Below, in pieces: positions 18,112 to 24,692 of a stretch of 39,029 nucleotides of DNA; position 1 is the first letter of the stretch, and each line of letters begins with the position of its first letter. A model generated the notes under the pieces. That model was not told the origin of the DNA and made no database searches. It saw only the letters and a program-made list of their open reading frames with translations. Source of the DNA: CAYWGR01 sp964458015 (GTDB lineage: Bacteria > Planctomycetota > Planctomycetia > Pirellulales > Thermoguttaceae); contig CAYWGR010000029.1 of NCBI GenBank assembly GCA_964458015.1, positions 1 to 39,029 on the forward strand, given 5' to 3'. Both the position numbers and the translations under genes were made by a program.

Positions 18112-18330
18112 GAGCCGATCCAAGACGATTATTCGGTAGACAACTCAACCTTTCTCACACACACCGTTCGGCAGCCGGCCGAAAAGATGCAGATCCTTTC
18201 CCAACGAACAAACTCCCATCTTGGAGAAAGATCTGCTGCGTGCCCCAACTTCGGGTGGGCTGCCATGCTTCCCGACTTTTCTTCGGGAAACCTCTTTCGT
18301 CCCCGAATAACGCCAGGGATCTTGGACCGC
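18112..18330 (+). ncRNA. Candidate structured RNA upstream of ffh
   Basis: Several stems nest consistently on the plus strand. GGCAGCC (18170-18176) can pair with GGCTGCC (18258-18264) and enclose two hairpins. One is a 16-bp arm pair at 18189-18204 and 18221-18236 (GCAGATC...GATCTGC, two or three mismatches). The other is CCCAAC-TTCG-GGTGGG at 18244-18259 with a canonical cUUCGg tetraloop; it shares two bases with the closing stem. A further perfect 7-bp hairpin TTCCCGA/TCGGGAA lies at 18269-18289. TCCAAGA (18119-18125) can close the whole with TCTTGGA (about 18321-18327). The family was not recognised, and the ends are approximate. Confidence 0.35.
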
Positions 18331-18479
18331 TAAAAAAACACGCCGGCGGTCTCAAGCCCCCCTGCTATTGGAATCTTAGTACCGTCAATCCAAACCGTCC
18401 ACCCACAACAATGGGGGGACGCGGGGCGATTTTTTGGCCGCTCACCCAAAGTTCCCCCAAAATGTTCTTCAGAACCGCA

Positions 18480-18509
18480 TTGCCAAAGTAGTATGTTCTC
18501 CGTTACTAT
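18480..18509 (+). promoter_or_regulatory. Putative promoter of the ffh operon
   Basis: TTGCCA (18480-18485, 5/6) and TACTAT (18504-18509, 4/6) with 18-nt spacing lie 36 nt before the ffh ATG. If right, the structured region upstream is not part of the ffh mRNA. Confidence 0.35.
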
Positions 18510-18545
18510 ATGGGATTACTTTGAACCGATCCTATCTATGGCATT

Positions 18546-20027
18546 ATGTTTGAGTCCTTGCAGGAAAACCTGAGTTCGGCCTTGCGCGCTTTCCGCGGTC
18601 GTGGAAAGCTCACCGAGGCCAATATGCGCGAAGGTCTCCAGATGGTCCAAAGGGCCCTCCTGGAAGCCGACGTCAGCCTGCCCGTCGTCAAGGACTTCAT
18701 GGGCCGCGTCAGCGAACAGGCCGTCGGCGAAACGGTCCTCAAATCGCTCGACCCCACAAAACAGCTCGTCTCCATCGTCCATCAAGAACTCATCAACTTG
18801 ATGGGCCCCGTCGATCACTCGCTCCACCTGCGGGGCGACGTTTCCGTCCTGATGCTTTGCGGACTTCAAGGCTCCGGCAAAACAACTACCTGCGGCAAGC
18901 TCGGTCGCTCGATCCAAATTCGCGGTCGAAAACCCATGCTCGTCGCAGCCGACTTGCAACGTCCCGCCGCTATCCAGCAATTGCAGGTGCTCGGCCAACA
19001 ACTCGGCATCCCGGTTCATGCCGATCTTAACGCGACGGATCCCGTGGCCCTCTGCCACGCCGCCGTCCGCCAGGCCCGCGAATCCGGCGCCGACGTCGTC
19101 ATCCTCGACACCGCCGGCCGCTTGCACGTCGATGCCGAGTTGATGCAGCAGCTTTCGATGATCGACCGCCGCGTCAGTCCCGATCAGGTCTATCTGGTCG
19201 TCGATGCCATGACCGGCCAAGACGCCGTCAACAGCGCCAAGGCGTTCAACGAAGCGTTGGAACTCGACGGCGTCATCATGACCAAGCTCGACGGCGACGC
19301 CCGCGGCGGCGCCGCCCTGTCGGTCAAAGCCATTACCGGCGTCCCGATCAAGTTCATCGGCACCGGCGAGCATCTCGACGCCCTCGAAGAATTCTATCCC
19401 GACCGTATGGCCGGCCGAATCCTCGGCATGGGCGACGTCCTCTCCCTGGTCGAACAGGCACAGCAAAAATTCGACCAAGAGGAGATGCAAAAGCAGGAAG
19501 CCCGCCTTCGCAAGGGCGAATTCACGCTCGACGACTTCAAAAAGATGCTCGGCCAGACGAAAAAACTCGGGCCGCTCAACAAAATCCTCGGCATGTTGCC
19601 CGGCATGGGCGGCATGGCCGAAATGCTCGGCAATATGGATGCCGACAAAGACATGCGCCGCCTCGTCGGCATCATCGACTCGATGACGCCCGACGAACGC
19701 CGCAATCCCTCGAAGGTGGTCGATCAAAGCCGCCGCCGCCGCATCGCCGCCGGGGCCGGCGTCGAGGCCCACGAAGTCAACGAACTGGTCAAACAGTTCG
19801 ACGGCATGGCCGACATCATGAAAAAAATGGCCACCATGGGCCCCCGCGATAAAATGCGCGCCATGCAAGAGCTTACCCAAAGCGGCATGATGAACCCCGC
19901 CGCAGCCCTGGCCAAGCAAAAAGGCAGCACCGGCAAACGGCTCACATCGGCCGAGAGAGCCAAACTTAAGAAAGAACGCGAACGCGAGCTACGCCGCAAA
20001 AAACGCGATCAACGTAAAGACAAATAA
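18546..20027 (+). CDS. ffh: Signal recognition particle protein Ffh (SRP54)
   Basis: Ffh binds signal sequences on nascent chains and, with the SRP RNA and FtsY, targets them to the membrane. The 493-residue protein has the N domain (MFESLQENLSSALRAFRG) and the G domain with P-loop GLQGSGKTTTCGKLG near 107, DTAGRLHVD, and TKLDGDARGGAALS. The methionine-rich M domain runs from about 325, with the RNA-binding stretch SMTPDERRNPSKVVDQSRRR and many Met-Gly-Met clusters. The C-terminal tail is very basic. Length is slightly above the ~450 usual for bacteria. It heads the classic ffh-rpsP-trmD-rplS order, and a heptad repeat fills the space to rpsP. Confidence 0.97.
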   Translation: MFESLQENLSSALRAFRGRGKLTEANMREGLQMVQRALLEADVSLPVVKDFMGRVSEQAVGETVLKSLDPTKQLVSIVHQELINLMGPVDHSLHLRGDVSVLMLCGLQGSGKTTTCGKLGRSIQIRGRKPMLVAADLQRPAAIQQLQVLGQQLGIPVHADLNATDPVALCHAAVRQARESGADVVILDTAGRLHVDAELMQQLSMIDRRVSPDQVYLVVDAMTGQDAVNSAKAFNEALELDGVIMTKLDGDARGGAALSVKAITGVPIKFIGTGEHLDALEEFYPDRMAGRILGMGDVLSLVEQAQQKFDQEEMQKQEARLRKGEFTLDDFKKMLGQTKKLGPLNKILGMLPGMGGMAEMLGNMDADKDMRRLVGIIDSMTPDERRNPSKVVDQSRRRRIAAGAGVEAHEVNELVKQFDGMADIMKKMATMGPRDKMRAMQELTQSGMMNPAAALAKQKGSTGKRLTSAERAKLKKERERELRRKKRDQRKDK

Positions 20028-20038
20028 CGAAGCTGTAG

Positions 20039-20094
20039 CTGATAGCTGACAGCTAGTAACTGATTACTGAAAACTGATAACTGAAAACTACTAG
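20039..20094 (+). repeat. Heptanucleotide tandem repeat between ffh and rpsP
   Basis: Eight contiguous heptads can be read: CTGATAG, CTGACAG, CTAGTAA, CTGATTA, CTGAAAA, CTGATAA, CTGAAAA, CTACTAG. All start with CT and differ mainly in the last four positions. The array stops just before the rpsP ribosome-binding site. Confidence 0.85.
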
Positions 20095-20115
20095 TACCCT
20101 TTTAAGGAGGAACGC

Positions 20116-20556
20116 GTGTCAGTACGCATTCGGATGAAGCAGTTCGGCCGTAAACATCGGCCCTACTATCGGATTTGTGCCATGGACATTCGCAAACCCC
20201 GCGACGGTCGCGTCTTGGAAGAATTGGGCACCTACGACCCGCTGGTCCCCGAGACCGACGCCCGAGCTCTCTTGCTCGGCGAGCGGATCAACTACTGGTT
20301 GGGCGTCGGCGCACAGCCGTCCGATACCGTCTCTGTCTTGATCAAAAAGTACGGAGTGAACGGTACGCACTTGGCAGCCCAGCAGGCCGCGCTCGAACGA
20401 TTGGCCGTAAGCCGCCGTCGTCCCGAGCCGCCTACGAACATGCCGCGGCCGTCCAAACCCCAGAAGCCGGCCAAGGGCGAACGCCCAGCCAAGAATGCGC
20501 AACCGGCCGAAGTCGCCGCGCCCGAACAGGCCGCCGCACCCGAGGAAAATAGCTGA
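20116..20556 (+). CDS. rpsP: 30S ribosomal protein S16 with C-terminal extension
   Basis: S16 is a 30S assembly protein. The start is GTG at 20116, fixed by a perfect AAGGAGG at 20104-20110. No ATG gives the conserved N-terminus SVRIRMKQFGRKHRPYYRI. The core domain (residues 1-95) includes RDGRVLEELGTYDP and INYWLGVGAQPSDTV. Beyond it lie about 50 residues rich in Pro, Ala, Lys and Glu (KPQKPAKGERPAKNAQPAEV), making the protein 146 residues against roughly 80-90 in most bacteria. The tail is probably disordered. trmD begins 9 nt downstream; rimM, often found between them, is absent. Confidence 0.96.
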   Translation: MSVRIRMKQFGRKHRPYYRICAMDIRKPRDGRVLEELGTYDPLVPETDARALLLGERINYWLGVGAQPSDTVSVLIKKYGVNGTHLAAQQAALERLAVSRRRPEPPTNMPRPSKPQKPAKGERPAKNAQPAEVAAPEQAAAPEENS

Positions 20557-20565
20557 TCGCCGCAA

Positions 20566-21252
20566 ATGCGCTTCGACATCTTGACCCTTTTTCCCGATAT
20601 CTTCCAGGGATACCTGGGCCAAAGTCTGTTGAACAAGGCGATTCAGACAGGATTGGTCGATGTGCATTTGCACAACATACGCGACTGGTCCCACGGAAAA
20701 CATAATACGGTTGATGATCGCCCCTTCGGGGGCGGGCCCGGCATGGTGATGAAAGTCGAGCCCGTTGTCGAATGCGTCGAAGCCGTGCGGAGCCAAACCC
20801 CGGATGTCGGCCATCTGGTCATGCTCACTCCGCAAGGACGACGACTCGACCAGCCGACCGTCGAGGAATTGGCTCGCTACAAGAGGTTGATCCTTTTATG
20901 CGGCCGATACGAAGGTTTTGATCACCGGATTCGAGTACTCCTCGAACCCGACGAAATTTCGATAGGCGATTACGTCCTCAACGGGGGCGAAGTCGCCGCC
21001 ATGACCATTATTGATGCAACTATCCGGCTTGTGCCGGGCGTTTTAGGAGACGAAGACAGCAGCGTTTACGATTCCTTCTCCGGCAACCGCCGGTGGCTCG
21101 AATGCGACCAATACACCCGCCCGCGCGAATACCGCGGCCTCGAAGCCCCGGCCGTCCTGCTGAACGGGAACCACGAAGAAATCGCACGCTGGCGCGAAGA
21201 AAATAGCCGCCTCCGAACCATGGAACGGCGCAAAGATTTACTCGAAGACTAA
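20566..21252 (+). CDS. trmD: tRNA (guanine-N1)-methyltransferase TrmD
   Basis: TrmD methylates G37 next to the anticodon of a subset of tRNAs using S-adenosylmethionine, preventing +1 frameshifts. The 228-residue protein has the conserved start MRFDILTLFPDIFQGYLGQS and the block DDRPFGGGPGMVMKVEP. The trefoil-knot cofactor site is in LLCGRYEGFDHRI and ISIGDYVLNGGEVAAM. The catalytic Asp lies in the VPGVLGDEDS segment. Length and motifs are standard. It follows rpsP by 9 nt, so the two are co-transcribed and probably translationally coupled. rplS follows after 96 nt. Confidence 0.97.
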   Translation: MRFDILTLFPDIFQGYLGQSLLNKAIQTGLVDVHLHNIRDWSHGKHNTVDDRPFGGGPGMVMKVEPVVECVEAVRSQTPDVGHLVMLTPQGRRLDQPTVEELARYKRLILLCGRYEGFDHRIRVLLEPDEISIGDYVLNGGEVAAMTIIDATIRLVPGVLGDEDSSVYDSFSGNRRWLECDQYTRPREYRGLEAPAVLLNGNHEEIARWREENSRLRTMERRKDLLED

Positions 21253-21348
21253 TACATCCGTATAGGGCGCGCAAAACGCGCCATTGTTCGTCCGCGGCGG
21301 TGTGTTCCACGCACCCCGCGGATACAGAGATTCACGAAAGGAACTTTT

Positions 21349-21714
21349 ATGAACGCACAAATACTCTTGCAGGTCGAACAGGCCAGCTTGAAGTCCGAAG
21401 TCCCGCAGTTCGAAGTCGGCGACACCGTCGACGTCCACTGCCGCATTCTGGAAGGCGAAAAAGAACGCATCCAGATTTTCAACGGCCTGGTAATCGCCCG
21501 CGCCGGCTCCGGCTCGCGCGCCACGTTTACCGTCCGCCGCATCGTGCAGGGCGAAGGCGTCGAACGCAAGTTCCCGCTCAACTCGCCGCGTATCGCCAAG
21601 GTCGAAGTAAAGCGTTCCGGCGTCACTCGCCGCGCAAAGCTCTACTATCTCCGCGATCGCACCGGCAAGGCCGTCCGCCTCAAAGAGCGCCGCACCTCCG
21701 CCGACAAGAAATAG
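21349..21714 (+). CDS. rplS: 50S ribosomal protein L19
   Basis: L19 sits at the 30S-50S interface. The 121-residue protein has the family's landmarks: PQFEVGDTVDVHCRILEGEK, RIQIFNGLVIARAGSG, TFTVRRIVQGEGVER and the C-terminal RAKLYYLRDRTGKAVRLKER. The ATG at 21349 has AAAGGAAC upstream, a moderate ribosome-binding site. It is the last gene of the ffh-rpsP-trmD block before repeats and a terminator. Confidence 0.97.
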   Translation: MNAQILLQVEQASLKSEVPQFEVGDTVDVHCRILEGEKERIQIFNGLVIARAGSGSRATFTVRRIVQGEGVERKFPLNSPRIAKVEVKRSGVTRRAKLYYLRDRTGKAVRLKERRTSADKK

Positions 21715-21786
21715 CTTCCTGTCGCAGAGCATGTTCCATCGGAGATAGCCAGCCGCTTTCACGGGAGATGGCTGCCGTCTTTCCTG

Positions 21787-21948
21787 CTCCCCTCGCCCGT
21801 GTACGGGAGGCTGAGAAGACAAGAACTTCTCTCGCCCGCCTACGAGAGGGTGAGAAGATAAAAGCTCCCCTCGCCCACATTGCGGGAGGGTGAGAAGTAA
21901 AAAGCTCCCCTCGCCCGCCTGCGGGAGAGGGGCCGGGGGTGAGGGCGG
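21787..21948. repeat. Tandem array of four CCCTCGCCC-type hairpins
   Basis: Four diverged copies begin at 21787, 21826, 21865 and 21905, giving a period of 39-40 nt. Each can fold as a short hairpin around a CGCCCGC loop side. The first three end in GGTGAGAAG or GCTGAGAAG, while the last carries the full G-rich tail. The copies look like successive duplications. They fill most of the interval between rplS and yraN. Confidence 0.8.
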
Positions 21949-22035
21949 TACGGAGTGCTAATCGGTTGTTTTGGTAGCCGTTACCCCTTGCATTGCATCT
22001 TCGTAAAAGACGGAAACGCACTGCAAGGACAATAG

Positions 22036-22056
22036 CCGGGAGCTAACAGCTCCCGG
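22036..22056. repeat. CCGGGAGCT palindrome, copy 3
   Basis: Identical to copy 1 (loop AAC), again preceded by TAG. It lies 30 nt before a terminator-like hairpin. Confidence 0.85.
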
Positions 22057-22085
22057 AGTAAGTGTGGATTTGTAAGAATTCTTCC

Positions 22086-22108
22086 GGGGGCCGCCAGCCC
22101 CCTTTTTT
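22086..22108 (+). terminator. Terminator between rplS and yraN
   Basis: GGGGGC (22086-22091), a 5-nt loop, GCCCCC (22097-22102), then TTTTTT. This is a short but all-GC stem followed by U6, ending 30 nt before the yraN ATG. It would end the ffh-rplS transcript or attenuate entry into yraN. Confidence 0.7.
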
Positions 22109-22138
22109 ATTCCCAATCCTCAAGCTGTCTGATCTCCG

Positions 22139-22606
22139 ATGAATCTCCGGCAGATCATTTCCGACGGTTTTCAACGCTTCTCTCCCAAGAAAACCATCGC
22201 TCGGTGGGTGGATCGTCTATTCCCAAGAAAAACCCTCGGCCAGCGAGGCGAAGATGCTGCCGCGCGCTATCTGCGTCGCCAAGGCTATAAAATCCTCGCC
22301 CGAGGCGACCGCTCCGGCCCCGGCGAGCTCGATCTCGTGATGCTTGACCGCAAAACCATCGTCTTTGTCGAAGTCAAAACCCGGCAATCGGCCGACATCG
22401 GCCGCCCCGAAGAAGCCGTGGACCAGCAAAAGCAACGCCGCCTCACGCGATTGGCCGTCACGTTTCTGAAACGTCACCAACTCCTAAACTGCCCCGCCCG
22501 CTTCGACGTCGTCGCCATCACCTGGCCCGAAGACAGTCGTTCCCCCCTGATCGACCACATCCCCAACGCCTTCGACGCCGTCGGCCAATGGGAATTCTTT
22601 TCCTAA
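22139..22606 (+). CDS. YraN/UPF0102 family endonuclease-like protein
   Basis: The 155-residue protein has the UPF0102 core of the restriction-endonuclease fold: GQRGEDAAARYLRRQGYKIL, then GELDLVMLDRKTIVFVEVKTR, in which the E-D-ExK set (GELDLV and VEVKT) matches nuclease metal ligands. A basic N-terminal ~35 residues precede the core, longer than in most relatives. Family members are implicated in Holliday-junction or DNA processing, but without firm biochemistry. Its place just after rplS is the usual one for this family. The 3' end merges into a 22-nt tandem repeat. Confidence 0.9.
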   Translation: MNLRQIISDGFQRFSPKKTIARWVDRLFPRKTLGQRGEDAAARYLRRQGYKILARGDRSGPGELDLVMLDRKTIVFVEVKTRQSADIGRPEEAVDQQKQRRLTRLAVTFLKRHQLLNCPARFDVVAITWPEDSRSPLIDHIPNAFDAVGQWEFFS

Positions 22607-22669
22607 ATATCCCAAATCCGTTCCAAAAATATCCCAATTCTTTTCCTGGAATATCCCAAAAATCTTGCT
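22601..22669. repeat. 22-nt tandem repeat overlapping the yraN stop
   Basis: Three units share the core ATATCCCAA at 22607-22615, 22629-22637 and 22651-22659, an exact 22-nt period. The flanking TTCTTTTCCT is shared by the yraN 3' end and the third unit. The first unit includes the yraN stop codon. Confidence 0.75.
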
Positions 22670-22678
22670 CACCTATAC

Positions 22679-22742
22679 AGCCGCTTGCGGCTTCGCAACT
22701 CCCCTCGCCCGCTCGCGGGAGAGGGGTCGGGGGTGAGGGTGG
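22679..22742. repeat. AGCCGC palindrome plus CCCTCGCCC-type repeat
   Basis: The 14-nt palindrome AGCCGCTTGCGGCT (22679-22692) stands directly before a full CTCCCCTCGCCCG copy with its G-rich tail (to 22742). The same two-part arrangement is seen at about 38936-38994, so the pair may move or duplicate as one unit. Confidence 0.75.
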
Positions 22743-22794
22743 TCGGATCCCTGCCACAGCCCCTTTGTCATCCCCACTCGAATCAACTCCCACT

Positions 22795-23736
22795 TCACGA
22801 ACCATTCGGCGGAAACACCGCCTCGCATGCGGCCGCCGTAACCATCTCACCGCCATCAGGCGTCAGCAAAGCCTGCAATAATTCAGGCGCCAAACCTTCC
22901 GGCAAAAACCGCACCGAACCGTCGGCAAACAACACATTCACTCCCCGAGGCCAATGACGGCTGGATGGTGATCGGCGGCGATCCGCATTGATCTTCGGCA
23001 CAAATTCCTCCTCCGTCAAATCCCGCGGTTCAGCCCAGTGGATATCAGAATTCGCAATCTCCACCAGCAAGATCGTATTCGCCGGCCCATCCTTGAAATC
23101 CGCCAACTTGCTCCCCTTCGCCCCCGGCCAAGCCGTATGCGGCCCAACAATCGCCACATAGTTTGTCGATCGAGACATCCGCAAACAATACTTGCATGGG
23201 CATTGATAGTAATGCGATTCGACGTTCGTCAAAGAACGGTTATGCTCACCATTCCACGGTTCGTCCCATCGGTACTGGCTGCCGTAAACCGAATTGAATT
23301 GCGGCATGATCAACATTCGCCAACTACGGGATGGTTTGCCATCAACGTCTGTGGCATAGGCCGGCGGAAAGCTGCCGTATTGCTGATGGTACGCTCTCAA
23401 GGCTTCTCCGATCCAATGAAGCCTCATAAAACAGACACATTGTATCGCTCGTTGTGTCCTAAAGTAATCCATTAGCGGCATGAACGTCATCGCACATCCG
23501 CCGCATTGCACCATCAAGGCGATCAATAAAATCATCGGAGCATTGCTGTGGTGACGATACAGCCAACCGCCGCTTATGATCGCACACACGAAAACGATCA
23601 GCAGAACCGCCAATACACCATCGCCGTCATACTCATCTCCCGCCATGAACATCGCTAGCAGACCGGCCGCAATGACTAGCACCAGTAAGAAGGTAATCGG
23701 ACCGGATGAGGAGTCGCTCGACGGCGGCTTGGTCAT
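22795..23736 (-). CDS. DUF1559-type protein with three membrane helices and no pilin leader
   Basis: The 313-residue protein has three hydrophobic segments at about 12-33, 42-64 and 68-92. It then shows the DUF1559 features: ALRAYHQQYGSFPPAY, DGKPSRSWRMLIMPQF, and near the C-terminus the H-X9-DG motif RHWPRGVNVLFADGSVRFLP. The type IV pilin cleavage signature of most family members is missing, so this is a membrane-anchored variant. The central CPCKYCLRM adds a Cys cluster. The ATG at 23736 has AGAGG eight nt upstream; a TTG at 23742 in the same frame is an alternative. It begins 18 nt after the PIN toxin stop and may be in that operon. Confidence 0.8.
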   Translation of the reverse strand: MTKPPSSDSSSGPITFLLVLVIAAGLLAMFMAGDEYDGDGVLAVLLIVFVCAIISGGWLYRHHSNAPMILLIALMVQCGGCAMTFMPLMDYFRTQRAIQCVCFMRLHWIGEALRAYHQQYGSFPPAYATDVDGKPSRSWRMLIMPQFNSVYGSQYRWDEPWNGEHNRSLTNVESHYYQCPCKYCLRMSRSTNYVAIVGPHTAWPGAKGSKLADFKDGPANTILLVEIANSDIHWAEPRDLTEEEFVPKINADRRRSPSSRHWPRGVNVLFADGSVRFLPEGLAPELLQALLTPDGGEMVTAAACEAVFPPNGS

Positions 23737-23754
23737 GCTCAACGCCTCTTGTTC

Positions 23755-24165
23755 TCACATCAATGTCATAAATGTACTCGGCGAGACAATCGCAATGCCG
23801 CGGAATGGGTGAAGCACAAGAAGATCCGCATCACCCGTAATAACGTGTGTCGCACGGCCGGAGATAGCCAATTCCAGAAACTTGTTGTCCTGTGGATCCC
23901 GACAAATCGATACAGAATCCGTCACATTCACCAGTTCAGACTGCAAAATCAAAGTCGTCAAGAATTCAACGCGGTCTTCTTCAGACAGATACTTGTCGAA
24001 CCGCGGCCGACGTAGCACCTCGTCGATTTCTTGGATAACCACCGCGGAAAGCAAGGATCGCCCTTGCTCCAATGCCGCATCAAAAGCCTTGCGTGACACA
24101 GAGAAAGGCAAAAGCATCGCACTAATGACCGCGTTGGTGTCCCACACCGTCCGAAGCTCAGTCAT
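23755..24165 (-). CDS. PIN-domain toxin of a type II toxin-antitoxin system
   Basis: The 136-residue PIN-fold ribonuclease-like protein has the acidic residues expected for the metal site: Asp in VWDTNAVISAM, Glu in VIQEIDEVLRR, Asp in ICRDPQDNKFLELA and Asp in HVITGDADLLVL. It matches the PIN_3-type toxins common in cyanobacteria and planctomycetes. It overlaps the upstream antitoxin gene by 8 nt, the usual layout for coupled translation. RNA targets are unknown. The DUF1559-type gene begins right after it. Confidence 0.88.
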   Translation of the reverse strand: MTELRTVWDTNAVISAMLLPFSVSRKAFDAALEQGRSLLSAVVIQEIDEVLRRPRFDKYLSEEDRVEFLTTLILQSELVNVTDSVSICRDPQDNKFLELAISGRATHVITGDADLLVLHPFRGIAIVSPSTFMTLM

Positions 24166-24391
24166 TTTTTAGCAGCGATTCCAGAATGGCCGGAGTTAGC
24201 CCGCGTGTTTCAGCCTTAGAACCAATCTCATCCATAAGCGATCCAAGTGATCTGCGCGACGAACCGGTCAAATCTCGCAAGCGAAGATCGAGAAGCAACT
24301 GAATCTTTTGCTTTTCCTCGGGCGAGACCTGAGCAAAAGCCTTTGCCGCCTCTTCACTCACCTGAATAGTAATAGGGGCTGTTGTAATCAT
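24158..24391 (-). CDS. Antitoxin of the PIN-toxin pair
   Basis: The 77-residue protein has a short N-terminal strand (PITIQVSEEAAKAF) followed by SPEEKQKIQLLLDLRLRDL and an acidic C-terminal helix ending GLTPAILESLLKND. This is the pattern of small antitoxins that accompany PIN_3 toxins: an N-terminal dimerisation or DNA-binding part and a C-terminal toxin-binding helix. The ATG at 24391 is preferred over a GTG at 24406. The 10-N gap at 24415-24424 removes its promoter region from view. Confidence 0.75.
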   Translation of the reverse strand: MITTAPITIQVSEEAAKAFAQVSPEEKQKIQLLLDLRLRDLTGSSRRSLGSLMDEIGSKAETRGLTPAILESLLKND

Positions 24392-24414
24392 AAACCATTC
24401 GCCCACAGATATAC

Positions 24415-24424
24415 NNNNNNNNNN
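24415..24424. other. Scaffold gap of ten N
   Basis: The gap lies just upstream of the antitoxin gene. The flanks are not obviously duplicated, so its true length is unknown. The interval between it and the pseudogene (24425-24551) shows nothing recognised. Confidence 0.95.
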
Positions 24425-24551
24425 GACCGGTAAAGCCGGCCAATAAGAAAACTCAAAAAAACCACCGTAACTGTATGCTCATTCAACCTGAGCAACACAA
24501 ACAAGTTTACCCCCCAAGCCGCAGCGCGTCAATCCTCCATGTGAAGGACCA

Positions 24552-24692
24552 CTACTTCCCAAACGCATCCGCTGCCGCTTTGCGGAAGGCAGGCAAAATC
24601 TTGCCGCCGTCGTTGCCGGGATAGCCCGCGTGCTGCACCATATAAACCATCACCAGACCACGCTCCGGCTCAATAAATAGATCCGGCCGGAT
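24552..24692 (-). pseudogene. C-terminal remnant of a serine hydrolase (class C beta-lactamase-like)
   Basis: Directly after the stop codon of the upstream gene (24693-25523), and in the same frame, the minus strand encodes about 46 residues. They include PERGLVMVYMVQHAGYPGND and FRKAAADAFG, ending in TAG at 24552. This resembles the last strand and helix of beta-lactamase/esterase-type serine hydrolases. The catalytic SxxK and YxN parts are absent from the window. It seems to be the 3' end of a gene whose body was lost by deletion. The assignment rests on the short tail only. Confidence 0.5.

Larger units (their letters stand above)
17686..18545. other. 860-nt non-coding interval between the DUF1573 gene and ffh
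   Basis: No open frame here has family features or the genome's codon bias. The interval holds a 10-bp inverted repeat (18013-18022 with 18071-18080), a candidate structured RNA (about 18112-18330) and a promoter-like pair for ffh (18480-18509). No signal recognition particle RNA signature (GGAAGGAAGCAGC type loop), tRNA, tmRNA or RNase P core motif was seen. Confidence 0.6.

Noticed and set aside
17686..18545. SRP RNA gene next to ffh
   Set aside because: No GGAAGGAAGCAGC-type loop or its complement was found on either strand. The structured segment does not follow the SRP RNA layout.
18516..19919. 467-residue open frame antisense to ffh
   Set aside because: Low-complexity His, Asp, Ala and Gly composition with no family features. 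ffh explains the region.
21787..21948. CRISPR-like periodicity of 39-40 nt
   Set aside because: The units are diverged hairpins of a dispersed repeat family. There are no unique spacers between exact repeats and no cas genes nearby.
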